Part shown: in pieces, positions 1-14,094 of the stretch | How the letters are laid out: each line of letters begins with the position of its first letter | Numbering within the stretch: position 1 is the stretch's first letter | Source: Crotophaga sulcirostris | Lineage: Eukaryota > Chordata > Aves > Cuculiformes > Crotophagidae | Assembly (NCBI GenBank): GCA_013397455.1 | Contig: VYZB01000171.1 | Coordinates: 734,255-798,254, forward strand | DNA length: 64,000 bases | Direction of reading: 5' to 3' | The notes under the pieces: generated by a model | What the model saw: the letters and a program-made list of their open reading frames with translations, nothing else | The model's database searches: none | Told to the model about the DNA's origin: nothing | Position numbers and translations under genes: made by a program

Positions 1-100
1 CCATTGGCCTTCTTGGCCACCTGGGCACAGTGCTGGCTCATGTTGAGCTTCCTGTCAACCAGCACTCCCAGGTCCCTTTCCACCTGATGCTTTCTTGCCA
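1..100 (-). mobile_element. CR1 fragment, cut by window edge
   Basis: Antisense CR1 sequence covering part of the C-terminal end of the reverse-transcriptase reading frame. It is closely similar to 54873-54965 (both contain CCATTGGCCTTCTTGGCCAC). The element continues to the left of the window. The right limit, where similarity fades, is approximate. Confidence 0.85.
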
Positions 101-3100
101 AATCGTAGTCTATATCAGCATCTTTTAGAAGTTCAGTATTCAAAGGAAGAAAATGATAAATTCTCATATATTCTACAATAGATTTTGTTTGGTTTTATTT
201 TCCTAGAATGTATGCAAAATCATGTATTTAAATGTTTGACAGCTGACACACTGCAGAAAGATAAAAACTGCAAATGACTGGACATTTTGTAAAAAGGAAA
301 AAGCCCATATTCTTTTTGGACATGTATATACTCCAGCTTTTTCTGTATGAAGACACTCCCTACCATCCACTAATGCATATGCCAGCCAGAAAGCATCCCA
401 CGAGTTCACATATGCACACCCACATTGTGAGTCCTTCATTGTCTCACCCTGTACTATCGGTCAGCCATCTGGAATGCTGCTCCTGGTGTTCAGCAGGGAG
501 GAAGACTTGTCTGTCTGTCCTGGACAGATTGAAATGGTGGTAGGGTAACTTCTGGCAGCACCAGGGACTGATTAGTGCTATTACCACTGCAAGGTCTCTC
601 TCCACTGTTAAAAATTTTTGGGCTTCCTTTATAGCTCCTTTTCAAGCTGATATTTTTGTTTCAAAAGCCTCTTGACAATTCCCTGGTTACTTTTCAATCT
701 GGCTGATGGTTGTTTTGCTCTTCAGAGCAATCTGTTTTGGGCAAATGCTCCCTCAGACCGTTCTGGGTATTCCATTCACATATACTCATGTTCCCATGTA
801 AGACACTGTTATTCACATCATTTTTTGAAGCATCCCCACAGAATCCATCCAGGAAAATATCTTGAAACGGTTCATAGTTATCTGAATGTGAGCTCCCCAT
901 GCAAGGTAAGAGAGAGCAAAAGGGCTAAGCTAAACCTTGAATTTATAAGCAGTTACTAAGGAACAACAGAGAAGCTATTTTGCTTCTCATTTAGTCTCAA
1001 AATCTGTGTTAAGCTCTATACTGTAACCTAAATTCAAGAAAAGTAGTGTAAAAACTGTTGGGTTTTTTGACTTTCACCACAAGAATGGCAATTGCATTGA
1101 GATGCATTACCTGAAAAGAGATATCTGGAGTCAGTTTGCTTAGAGAAGGCCGATCTCAAAGTTTAAATATGTGTACAGAGGAAAATTAAAATCTAGGAAA
1201 TAAAGACTTAATTTCAGTATCAGACATTGAATTTAGACAAGCCCAGATTAGTGAAAAGGCAAATGTTTCAGTTATGAGTCTCACAACCCTCTCTCTTTAA
1301 ATAGATTTCTTCTGAATAACTGCCTTTTTCTATTATAATCTGCATTTAAGCATCAAAGTAAAACAATATCCTGAGAAATAAGCATTTTTAAAAAAAAACA
1401 AAACACAGTACATAAATTTGTGTTCCACATTTTTTTCAAATCTTGGTCATAAAACTTGGTAGTATATATTTAGGTTTGCCATGATACAAATATATGCACA
1501 TAGTACCTTAAGTCACAGGAATAAAATTATTATCTTGTGCAAGTGCATGTGTCCAGATGTTACAGTTACTAAAGCTGGATGGAAAATGGGAATTAACATA
1601 TTAAACATATTAAAAAAAAAGCCTTCACAAGAATATACTAAACTTTAGTGACTCCTTTTTCTCATTAAATGCGAAAGCTGTTATACTCACCAGCATGTCA
1701 TCCTCAGACTTTAGAAAAGGAATCATTGCTAATTAGGAATACAGCTGGTGAATACAAGTGTAATTATTTTAAGCCTCCTACAAAAATCCTCTTAACTGAA
1801 AAATATGTAAAAGTCAGAAGGAGCTCAGAAGAAAATGTAAAGAATTGATAAATAATGGACATATTGGCTGATTTGATTGAACAGAGATTAACATTGAAGA
1901 ACTGGTGTTACCAGATGAATGTCACTAAATAGACAGCAAATGGAGGAGGTACTAAATATCTGTAGGATGCAAAAAAGTAGTGGGAGGAAGGCACATGATT
2001 GCTTTTTGTTCTGAAATCAGCTCACTGAAGATGCTGGATATAGGCATAGCTCCTACACGACCTACATATTTCTTCAAGATCAAGGGATTGTTCATCTATC
2101 TTTCTGAAAACTAAAAATTTCAGAGTTGAGGTAGTGGGTTTTTTTCATCTTAAATAGTACAGTGATGAAGTTTCCACTTATTTTTCTCCATTAACTCACA
2201 AATTTACTTCATAAATTGTTTTCATATGTGAACAATTCAGTTCTTTCTAACGTGAACGAAGTGAACATGAAATGCTGAGGTGAGTTAAGTAAAAACCATG
2301 ATAAGAAGCAGGCTGTAAAAGGGAGTAGCTATCTTTCCACTCTGCTGATTAAATGACATGATGCCACTGAATGCAGCCATGGGAATCACATTTGTTCAAA
2401 TCAATAAGTGTATGTTTTCCCACACCCTTCACCCTTTGGACTTTTAAGTTCTTATTTTCATAATGCAGGAGTTTAATCTTCTACTCTACTGTTGCACATT
2501 AGGAAGATAAATAGTGAAATATTTGCTATGATAAAATCATTCCCCAACCCACATTGTACTAGTGTTAACAAAAATCTACCTTTGTCCTTAGTGTAAACAG
2601 GGAAATAGATTAGAAATAATTTAAAAAAACCCACCAAAATTGAAGTTTAAAAAGTAGGTTAAAAACAGCACTGCAATTTATTAATGGTTGTATTATATTT
2701 TTAGTCGATAATTAGATCTCTATAAAGGGTAATGACAGATTCTTAGTCAGTACTTATAGAAAATCAACTATTGGACTATGGAGTGGAAGGCAGAGGAATA
2801 AGAACGCATTGCAACTGTTCAGAAGCATAAATCCTCTGTGCCAGCCAGACCAGTCATCAGCATATCTCAAAAGCCATAAGTAAGAACTTAGAGAACTTCT
2901 ACCACAGTCCTTTTTTAAATTATTTTTCGAAAAGCTGTCTACAACTCCATCTTCTAATTAATATGTTTCCAGATGACTGTGATCTTCAGCTCATAAGACG
3001 TCCTCTCCAGTACATGGATTATTCTCATAGAATTTTTGATCTGTGCAACGTGAAGTGGTACAGTGTAAGAAAACTATAACAAAATCATGTGAAGGCTGTG

Positions 3101-5434
3101 AACAGTAACAAACATCATCAGCTCTAAAGTAATACCTTTATTACTCAGTTTTTTTGTGCAATCCCAGAACTTGTTTCAGAACATCACTTTGTATCTGTTC
3201 TATTCTTTTCTTCTCAGAAAAATTCCTTTCTGGTTCTTGGGCACAGGCATAAATTTGTTCACAAGTTGGCATAAAAATAAAACAGGGATCAGTTTGAAAA
3301 TTTGTTCAAAATAAGGATAAAAACCGAGAAGGAATATAGTGAGCAGGAAGGTTTGAAGAGGTACCTTTGGCCATGTGAGGAGTGGTAAAGACCAGTGGTC
3401 TTCTGCTCACGCTCCAGACTTCGCAGATAAAGGTCTCCTGCTCTTCCTTTCAGTGTCGTTTTGTCTCTTTCTCTTTCTGCCACGCATGGTGCCCAAGCTA
3501 AAATAGTCTGCTGCCAATAAGTCCCTGATAGATCGTATTAGTGTAGAAAAATGCCACATGAGCCACTGCGCAATTAGCCAGGCAAAAGAAATAGATTCAC
3601 AGACACGTGCCTAGAAAAGCAATGCTTACTTACTTTGACAAAAAGACTGCAGCAAGGTAAACGTCAGGGAGAGAAAATTAACACACCTCAAGAACAATAT
3701 TGGCACAACAAACACCAATAAGCAGATTTGGAAAGAAGAATGAAGCTAAAGATGAGAAAAGTTTTCCAATAAATTTCAAACAGAGTTTTCTCTCTCCTGC
3801 TCTACACTTTTCAAGGTGAAGCTGGCTGTATGGGATTATATTAGGCCTGTGATAATGGCAAACCGGATAGGATGCTGGATTAGAAGACCCTGTGAGTCCT
3901 ATACAGAACTCTTTTAGCAAAGGACTTTCATATCGAATATAAAGGAGAACTTGATAGTATTAATTTTCATTAGACTGTATAATATTACCAAATTTAAGAC
4001 AGGGAAATACATTTGCTTGTTACATTAATAATCCATCTGGAGAAAGCAGCTCTAGGAGTTATTTGAAATGGTTTTTCAGGATGGATTTCTGATCAGACAA
4101 AATTTCTTCAGTTAGGAAGGTTTTCTCCTTTTAAATTTCATAACATTCTCTATCTTTAGTGTGTGTTTTTTCTGTCTTGCCTGTCCTTTGTATCTTGATT
4201 ACAATGCAGTCCACCTGACCTTGCCAAAATAAACTGTTAATCATTTTCTCTCTCCCCTTTTCATTATACTTCCCTTCAGGTCAAAGATTAAACTTACTGA
4301 AATCTTATTAAGGCATGAGTTTTTTGGAAGAGAATTGGATTTTCTCTGAAGTAAGGACCTTAAAATCTGACAAGAATATGAGTCAGTATGATTATAAATA
4401 TTTAAACTGCATTCTATTTGATTCTAATTTTTCCTGATTGAAAATGAACTTAAAAAGATTTGATTTAATATAGTATTTTGACAACAATTTCACAAATTAT
4501 GCATAAGTAGGGCTAGAGGATTCTGTTATGAAAAAGAAGGAGTAACATCAGAGCAGTGATATAGCTTTAGGTGCTGCCTGTTAAAAAGAAAATAATAATG
4601 TTTTAAATAGGATTTATGGAAATCAGATTATAAGGCTTTCAAGTTAGGCAGCTTTCCAGAGGTGTAAAGAATAATGGTCCTCTTTATATCAAAGTAATCA
4701 GCTTTTGCACTTACACAAAGTCCATTTACTGACTCTTGTAGGAAACTTTCCATTTTGTTGCCCATTTCAGCTAATTACTTTAAAATTAAAGGAATAGATT
4801 AGTGGAAAATAATCATTCTAACGCTTACTTGCTTGTTTGAGCTTTCATAGAGAGGCAAACCACCCATCAACAGAGAATAAAATGCATTGTCATAGCATTA
4901 AAATTTATTTTAGAAACCTCTGAAATAATAAAACAATGGTAGCAATGTAAAGGTGTTTGAGATCCTGATAAAACTTAAGTATAATTTCAAATAGCTAAGA
5001 ATAGAAGCTTGTAATCTTTCATAGTCAAGGGTTAGATATAACAAGATGTCAGCATCTCTGCAGATTAGTGCTGCAGTGACTCTGAGGAGAACCTTGATCC
5101 CTGAATTAAGCAATCGAGACCCTTTACATAAAGAGAATCAGGAGAGGTAGATTCTTGAAAACGGCATTCCACAAATCTCACACACTGAGAGGGAAGCCAC
5201 CCATAGTAAAGCAACAGGAAATGCTAACTGTGGCTGAAATCTTGCCTTTCACAGCTGAGGCCAAACTAAGGTGAAATGCTAACTCCTGATGAGGATCCTA
5301 AGCTTTGCTTTTATGGGTCACATTTTCATTCTTAGCATACAGTCTGATGCAGCTATCTAGGATTCCTCTAAATGCAGGGCAGAGGACAATACTTTCCTTC
5401 CACCTGGTATAGACACCCTCTTGGGGATACTAAA
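101..5434. other. Intergenic, nothing recognised
   Basis: Unique AT-rich sequence. Open frames are short (under about 95 codons), show no family resemblance and have random composition. No transposon was recognised. Old, decayed elements could be present beyond what can be seen by eye. Confidence 0.6.
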
Positions 5435-5567
5435 AGTTCTACTGGACAGGGCCTACAGCAACTAGACTTAACTTGAATGCCAGCCCTGCTTTGAGCTGGA
5501 GGACCAGCTAGATGACTTCCGCAGGTCCTTTTTGACCTAAATTACTCTCTGATTCTATGACTCTGGA
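5435..5567 (+). mobile_element. CR1 3' tail fragment
   Basis: Sense-strand 3' end of a CR1 element: a GCCCTGCTTTGAGCTGGAGG block, then CTAGATGACTTCCGCAGGTC and a GATTCTATGACTC terminus. Only the 3' untranslated end is present, as expected of 5'-truncated LINE insertions. It is fairly diverged. Confidence 0.8.
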
Positions 5568-8500
5568 ACAGGATAGCCTACAGAATATCCGCAGGATGAG
5601 GCCCTGGATAGAAGCTCTGGAATGGCTTATTACTGTTTTACTCAAAGGGAGACAAGATAATGTCTTAGGTCAATCATTTATATGGAAAAAAAGAAACAAA
5701 ACCCAAATTCAGAGGTAGTCCAAGGCTTTTGAAAACAGTATGCAGAGCTAAAAGCTGCCATCTGACAAAAGTTGGGTGTTCTGTACCCAGGAAGCAAAAG
5801 AGAAAGGAGGAAGTAAACATCTTAACAATCAGCATCTGCAGATCCAGGGATGGAGAAAAGAATGACTTCTCCATTCCTCTTTCCTCTGCCATAGCTACTG
5901 CCAGTGCATGTGTGGTGAGTGCTCCCTCAGCTGCAGCGACAGTCAGTTTGGTTCTCCAGGTCTCAAAAACCAGACAAAATATCTACGGTCGCTTACCGCC
6001 ACACATAGCTTACAACAACCTTATCTGTCACCTTTGTCTGCTCAGACTTGGCCACATGTGAAGTCCACATTTAAAATCAACTTAAGATCGCTTTTTCTTT
6101 ATTGAATCTGGGTTAAGGTAAAGGAAGTATGTAAATTCACTCACCAAAACACAGAGGGAACAGTTGCCTACAAGCCCAGATTCTGAGTTGTCCTACAGAG
6201 GAAGCTAAGACCAGAAAAGCACAGAGGTACATGCTGGTCCTACTCTGTCCTTATACAAAAGGCAGCTCAATTCAGTCCGAGTTCTGAAGAAATAATGCAA
6301 AGCAAGACTTTTTCTCCAGGGCAGGTTGTGACGATGCCTTCCCTCTGGGCAGTCTGGGTTTGTTCTGAAACCCCTGTCTGAAAATAACTTTTGCGAGGAC
6401 TGTAACACTGTTTTCTAAGTCTCAGCCCAATTCCTTCAGTCGCAGCCTAAACCCTAAGCTTTGTCATCTTGGGCTGCTGGAGCGAGAGACTGAATTCAGT
6501 TTTTCAATTCAAATGCAAAATGTTTCAGTACTAAGAGTAAGCAATAGGACGTCTGTTGTGACCATGAGCTCTACTGGCAGAGCCTGCATCGAGGGTGCGT
6601 GCTGTACACTGTTCTGTTTGTATGACTCATGTGGATGCAAATACAGACATCTACTCAACATTGACAAAATCCCAAATATACACCTACAGCATAAAATACA
6701 GTGCTTTCTTAAGCACAATCTCTGGCCCCTCAAGTTATCATTTCAAAGGGGATGCTGTTAACCGCATCCTGAAGTCCTAAAATAGACCTGGTCAAGTCAC
6801 GAAAGAGTTCTGTGGTTACAGTCACTTCCTTGACTGATCCAAAACCCAAACTGCAAATGCTGGGGGGAATGTAAGGTATAATTATTCCAGAAAGACAATA
6901 ACAATGATGACATAAAAGTTTCATATACTCTCAGTATCTTTCTTACTGCAGCTGTCTATAGCTCTCACCTACTCGTTCAGGATGGACACAACTCTGAAGT
7001 GCAGCTCTTAGTGGCTTAGTAAAAATGGGGGCTTTGGTCAAGTCTGGGTCACAGGCACTCTATTAATAAGTTAGACTTTGAACTAGAATTTTGCATTCCT
7101 TTTTTATCATTCTAATTATTTTTTAACTTTTTTATTCTTCTTTATAATAGCTTGATGACAGTTTCCTAGGTGCTTCTGAAAGACCCTGAACTAATTAGGG
7201 TCCAACAAAAGTGCATTCAAAGGATTTTTAACTTTAAGTAGCTTTTGTAGATTCTCCCTTTTTACTCCCTCCATATTTGTAATGGTTCATGACATTAACT
7301 TTGATTCCCTTGGGTTTGTCTCTTCTTATACATTCTAATATTTGCTTAGCTTGTACAAATAGCTCTGACATTTTCCTTCAAAATTCCACATCGTAAATGA
7401 AAATGGACTGCTGATTCTTTATTTCACATTAAAAGATTTTAAAGGAATTATCACCTAGGCTAGGAAAAGTCACACAGTTAATATAAAATAACCCCAAACC
7501 TTTCCGGATATTTGAGAAACTTGTATATGATTTGAGTTTTTTTATTTGTCATTTAGGTGCCTTCACAGTCTTTCTGCATGTAGGAAAGAGCCATAGGCAG
7601 ACACAGAATGGAAATGATTCTGTAACTAAATTTTCTGAGCAGATTATACCAGAGAACACTGAAACACAAGAGAAATTATGTTCCTGTGAGATATCCAGGA
7701 GAATCTGCTCAACAAAATTATTTTTATGTTTATTTTTTAAGCACAAAGAATCAGACTATTAGGTACTTCTTTGAATTTCTTGGGTGTCTGAAGTTCAGCA
7801 TCTACATACGATAACTTCACTTACTTGATTTATCTTTTTCAGGACACAAAAGTACACATTTCTTGCAGACTCTAAGTGCTCAGAAATATGTTTCAACTGT
7901 GTATTTGTATGCAGTATACATATGTATATGCTGCAGCAACAACAATAATCCAGAAGACAAATTTTAATGTTGTATAAACAAAAGGACCAAGATGATGGGA
8001 ACAAAATAACTTAAGAAATACTGCTTGTTTTGATTTTTTTTTTTCTTTCTGTGGTCAATTTAAGTTTTAGCTGCATATATAGTCTGATTTCGCCTTCCTG
8101 TCAGTGTCCTGAGGGAGGCATCAACTTTGACTGACCCTTCCCAACAATCCCCAGCATTCCAGTCCCTGAGAGACTGCAGCCCTTGCTGTCCCTGTATATT
8201 ACCATTCAATCAAGACACATCACACTGACAAGGGGGAGAAATGTAATCAGTTAAAAAGGTCATGCCAATAGTGCCTCACTATAAACATTTTTTTTTTATA
8301 ATTTACACTTATTTATGATCTTTTTTGCTTGACTGATTTCTATCACTTTGTATTATCACCAAAATTGACCCTGATAAATGACAGCTAGATAGAAGGGAAA
8401 AGTGTAATGTCATAAAAGAAGTTATTACCTGATGCTAAAAATGTATTTTTTTATTAACTGGTGATCAGAAAAATAAATAAGTGGGTTTGTTGCTTTATTT

Positions 8501-11500
8501 TACATAATGAGTTGATCAAAGTGTTCTCTGTGGTGCTGTAGACAGAGAAGGGTGGGAGCAAAAATAGACACCAGGAAGAGATTTATGTGAGGCAATTATA
8601 ATATTTCTAAAATAGCTGTGGCTGAAATGGAGAAACAAGAAGACAGGCTGGTTTTACAGTAAAGAAAACAGATAGCCCAAAAATGAAACAAGGGTCTTTG
8701 GTGTGTGCCCAAAACTTAAGGGCTTTGTTATTTCATCATTCTGTAAGTTGCTACTTTTCACTCTAAAATGGTGTTTCTGTTGTTGTGCTTTGCTTTAAAA
8801 TTATCTGACTGCATTGTTTTGTCCAAGCCCTCACTGAGCAGCCTTTGTCGATCATCCAGGAAGCTGCTGTTTGCTTCATTCTCCCCCTGCATGCTTGAAA
8901 TTTTAAGTTTTTTTGAGTCTCAGTTAATTCCAATCACTGAGTTTGTCTTTGGGCTTTTAAATACAGTGTTTTGAATCTCCTCTGCCTAACATCAGTCTTG
9001 AGAACTAGATATTTCTAATCTGACCATCAGGGTCCTAGGACTAATGCCTGTCTTCCAGACCTATAAACTGAGGACGCTCATTTTCCAGAAGTTCAGGCAT
9101 GTGATTGCTATGATTTACAATGCACCATCCCAAGGAAATGGAGCAACTGAAGCTCACAAAAGCCATGTGTCTCAACAGTTTCTACTATTGTTTTCACAAT
9201 TACAGCCAGAACAAAAATACAGATCAGAAAAACTGCCCACCTTCCTCTTCTTTATGTTCCCTACTATGAATCTTGCATGGGACTTTCTCAAGAGATCATC
9301 CTCCTTAGCTGCGTCTTGCTCTTCCCTTATTCCAGTTTCTTGTCATCTGTAATCTTCTAGTATCTCTGAAGTTGCTAGTAAAACATCTTTCCTTTCATGT
9401 CAGTTTTTCAGATGAGTCTTTCATCAACCTCAACAGCTGATCAAAAAGTACAATCGCTTAAGCTTGGTTGGCTCCTTCTTTACCACATTGACTGTATAGC
9501 TTTGCAGACATATTAAAAATGCATGAATCTCAGTAGTTCATGTATTTGATTCTGATTTATCCATATGAAATAAACATGTTAGTCTATTATTTATCCGTAA
9601 CCCATTCCCAGGTGAAGTATCCTAGGAAAAATGTTGAACTTTTGAGTACAAAGAAACAGAGCAAGGTCTGGAAGAGAAATTTCAAAGTTGGACTGAAAAG
9701 TCAAGTCAGTAAACTGTATCACACATTGCATCAGAAAAATATAAAACCCTCCCTTTCCTCCATGCACTGTGAAAATGAGATTACCGCTTGTAGGTGATGA
9801 TTAATGAAATGGTCAGTAGAAGCTTAACACAATGATGAATATTTAATATAACACCAGAAAAATTAACAAACCCGAGAATGAAAGACCTTGATAAGGACCT
9901 AGAGAGATGCATGCTAATTCAGGCTGCTATCACACTCGAATTAACAACCAATCTTAACTGAAATGCTTCAGCATTGTTGTGTTGCAGCCCAAGTCTTTTA
10001 AGGCAGCAGTTACCTAAACAATGATTGTCAGTCACCAAAAGTTCATTTCTCTCTACTGAACAAATCACTGTTTGGTTGGGTTTTTTTATATAGGATAATA
10101 TCCTAGCTCTGTTGAAGAAAATAAGAGTTTTCTATTATCTTTGCTGCAAATAGGACTTTTTACTGAAATGTCAGAAAATTAATGGGGCAAGAACTATTAT
10201 TTTGGAATATGGAGAAAGTAGCATTATACAGGGCACCAAGTAGGTCTCAGATGGCTCCTAGCTAGCAAGAGAGGTAAAAAGTGTTTCTCACTCTTTGTCA
10301 TGTAAGTAAGAGTAGCAACATGGGGTCTTTTTCCAGCCTTAGAGCTGCTATGAAGGAGAACTGAGTCACACAGTTCCCTAAGAGAGGCAGCGACCCCTCT
10401 CTCTGAGTGACCTAAGAACGTGTACGAAGTGGTATGTGTTGTGATCACAAAGTGGGTGTCCTCCAGTCTATAATGAGGTACCACAAGAGGAAAGGTGGGC
10501 AAGAGAAGGAAGTTACTTGCATGTAGTTTTAGTATAGTTTATCAAAATAAAGCCCTAGCAGTGCTTCTTTGAAGAAACACTTTCAGAGGATCTGCAATGA
10601 TTATGATCTTTACAAAACTCTAAATCTGAACAGTAGTTTATTGAGAAAGGTATTAGGCATGTTGCTTCAAAGTGCTTGTATCCTTAACAAGAGTAAATAT
10701 AGAAAGGCAAGAGGAATGGATTTGCTATGAATTCTCCAGCACTGCGTTTTGCCCAGTTGTCAACAGAACAAGTTTTATAAAGCTCCTGGAGAAAAACACT
10801 GAGACTGAAAAAAAAAATCTGTATGAGAATGACACACTAGAATGAGATTCAGCATATTTTCACTTGTGACCTAAAATGTAATTACATGTTAGTCCCAGTG
10901 CAGTTTTAAGTCCACTTTTAATTAACTGATTCTTAGCAGTGCTCTATTTCACCTCCTCCCAACATCCCACTTCCCTCAGTAAAGCTCTAGCTAATAATCA
11001 CAATGATAATTTTCTAAATTCAACTCCTGTTTTTTTCAAGTAATTACTATAGCAGTGGGGATTGGAGATGGTCTTTTAGGACCAATATAGATGAAAAGAG
11101 AGAAGAATGTCTAAACTTTCTAGAGGATAAAAGCTGCTTCAAGTTTCAGAGGGAGACAGTGATTAAAAGAACTGTCACAGTAGTGGGCAGAGTCAAGGGG
11201 TTTAGGAAAGTGGGTGTAGCTGATACAGCATAGATCCTTACAAAGAAGACATGATGAAGTTTTATCTAGCAGCAGCTTGGTACAAAGATGAAATGGAGAA
11301 TTTTGGCACGGACTACAGTAAAACAGAATGTATTTAGAGAATTTCTCCATTTCAGATTTTAATAGCAAAATTTGCATGCACCACATACATACACAGAAAA
11401 AACCTCCATCCTTTCTGAAATTAAAATTGGCCACTGTTTTGCATGAAAAGTTGCAGATCTCCGGGGGAGTTTTCAAATGAACTTAAATTTCTGCTTGTTT

Positions 11501-13539
11501 TTTTGTCATTCGTGTCTGAAACAATATATTGAAATAAAGGAGAGAAAAAAGGGAACATTTGAATTTCATCTGCTACTTTGATTCACCTTTTGTCATCATA
11601 TTTAGCAATTACATAGGACTGTAACTGAGCTATGTCAGACTTAAAGCAATGTTATAAATATCTAAAATGACAGGGACCCTCTTGGAAAAGATCTTGTTGC
11701 TTTAGGGAACAATAGAGCATAAGTGTCACTGTAAATGAGGTTAATTGGAGTTGTTCATGTTCAGCATTTTTGAAATCCTAAACAAGAACATGGAAGTCTA
11801 ACAACTAGCATTTAATTTAGAAAACTTTTGCTTTTAGCAGTACAGTCTTGCCTTTTTTATAGGAAATTTTGTGGCAACAATGTCTTACTATGTTTTTGGC
11901 CCAAGTTTCCTGGTGTATGGTATGACATATATTTCAAGCACAGCTACATATGAAACAATAACAAAAAGCTCAAATTTATTAATGTGTATTTTTTGGTAGA
12001 AAAATGCAGTTTGATGCAGAAAAGCAATGGAAATTAACAGCTTTATAAATAATATTTTATGATGGAAGCCAATGTCAGGCAATTAAATAATATTTCTTTT
12101 TTCTTTCCCTGTCAAGTAGTGACTCAGAAAAGGTATGACCCTCAGAACTTTTCTGGTTGTCTTTGATGGTCATACTTTTAGCTCTCCAGTATTGTAGAGT
12201 ATCATCAAAGATAGTAGAAGGAATTATTTCCCATTCAATGTTCATTAAACAGGAGCCACTAGTATGTTACAGTACATATTCCAGGTTGGCTTGTATTTAT
12301 TAAAAGTTAAAAATTCAATTATTATCTGAAATGCCTAAGGAGGAATGTAAGAATGTCAGTGATATAGGATGACAATCAAAAAAATGATTCCTCTATCATA
12401 TTAAAATAGGTTCCAATAAAATGAAGAGCCCCCACAGGCGACTAGGTGAGAGCACTTAGAGGAAAGGTTGCTTTGTTGTAACAAAACTTGAAGTGGAAAA
12501 AGGAACCAGAGATTGTATTTTCCAGTAGAATTTTTTTTGAGTATTGACCTGAAGAACTGCAGTGATAGCACACCATTGAATTCCAGAACAAAACAGAGCA
12601 AATCCTTAAAGAACATCTGCATCAGTATGGCAAAATTTCAATATTCTAGAAATTGACATTGCAGAAATTCACTTTAGGAGAGCTTCTCATTAAAAATACA
12701 AATAGTTCCACAAGCCCACTTCTCTGATTTTCAGTGGATTTTTAATGAATTGCCTTGTTTTTTATAGTTAATCTAGCCAAGAGTGCAGCTATGGTTTCAG
12801 TCTCATGATCCCTAAATAGGCATTAGAAAATGTACATGAGGGAAATCGTACAATTATCTTCCCCATAAGAAAATTATGGTTGAATTTTGGATCTCTGAAT
12901 TTTAAACAAAATTACTTTACATAGAAACCATACGCTGCTTGAGCATCTTTATATCTATTTCCTTCAAGACAGGTAAGTCCATCAACATCTATAATAAACT
13001 AGTGCTGCCACCTATAGCAAAAGAGACCTTACCTTTTAGCCGATGTCTAGTACAGTGAAAACTGGGTTATATCAGGAAGAAAAGAATATATAGAATTACA
13101 AAGGAGAAGTAGAAAGAGGATGCCACTTCACTGAAAATTGTAAATAAAATCTATGTGCAGCAAGGATTGGTGCCTCTGTACCAATTTATTTCTTAGCTGT
13201 GTCACAAAATTAATAGTTGGCAAAGTCATATAAATCACATTCCTCAAAACAGTATTTTTTCTATCCTGTGAATCTCAATCTGATCATGATGATAATGTAA
13301 AAAATATCCTTAAAACTGAGCTAAATCTATTCTGGTTTGAGCAGAAGCAGAACATATTTTCTGACTTTTCAGCTAAGCCACTTCCAAAACTTCACCTTCT
13401 GAAAAGTTAGCAACGTGCTCTTCAGACTGTGGCTGCCTCTAGAAGAGATAAGACTGATAGTTACCATCAAGGTAATGAGGCACTGTTAAGTAGAGAGCCA
13501 TTGCTCAAACTTACTCGTATATAAATTAAGACCATCCTA
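5568..13539. other. Intergenic, nothing recognised
   Basis: AT-rich unique sequence between the CR1 tail and the first LTR. The longest frames (5729-6061 plus, 110 codons; 11120-11476 minus, 118 codons) lack domains, good initiation context or any similarity I know. Confidence 0.6.
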
Positions 13540-14094
13540 GAGTTGGCCAAGGAGTCGCACCTGCTGGAAGGAGTAGACAGGACATGTGACTCAAACCTAG
13601 CAAAGGAAGTATTCAATGCCATACACTTCATACTCAGTATAAAAGCTTAAAGAACAAAAGGACCATCCCTCTTCTTTGATGTCTGATATTCATGGAAGAC
13701 TTCACCTGTCTATCTGCCCCTGAACCTGTCCGTGTGTTCCAGAATCCAGTTCCTGGATCCAGTTTCTGAGTCCAGCTCCCATCTGCTGCTGAGCCAGTCT
13801 CGGATTTTCCCTGTGTCTGCCCTGCAGTGTCAGTGGTGAGGTATGATTATCTGGGTAGTTTTAATGGATTCTGCAGATTTGTATATACTTTATTATTTTT
13901 TATTAATATCATCTTCCTTTTTTATTATTGCTCCATTAAAGTTGGGTTAATTTTAGTTTCCCACATGAAAGTCTCTCCTTCCTCATTTCTTTTTCCCCTT
14001 TCCTGTGGAGGGAAGGGGGTGTGTGTGTGGGAATAGGGACACAGTTGCCCAGTTCAGTTTCTGACCTCGCTAGGTGGGTGCTAAACCAGGAACA
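13540..14094 (+). mobile_element. 5'-truncated LTR, ERVL-like family
   Basis: LTR remnant related to the solo LTR at 57732. It has a TATA box (TATAAAA, 13638-13644) preceded by the shared block GACTCAAACCTAGCAAAGG, an ATTAAA polyadenylation signal (13935-13940), a T- and AT-rich R/U5 stretch, a short GT run, and an end reading GCTAAACCAGGAACA. The usual TGT start is not found, so the left boundary is approximate and the element seems to have lost its first part. No gag, pol or env sequence follows, so this is also a solo or isolated LTR. An open frame inside it (13827-14036) is a chance frame. Confidence 0.8.
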
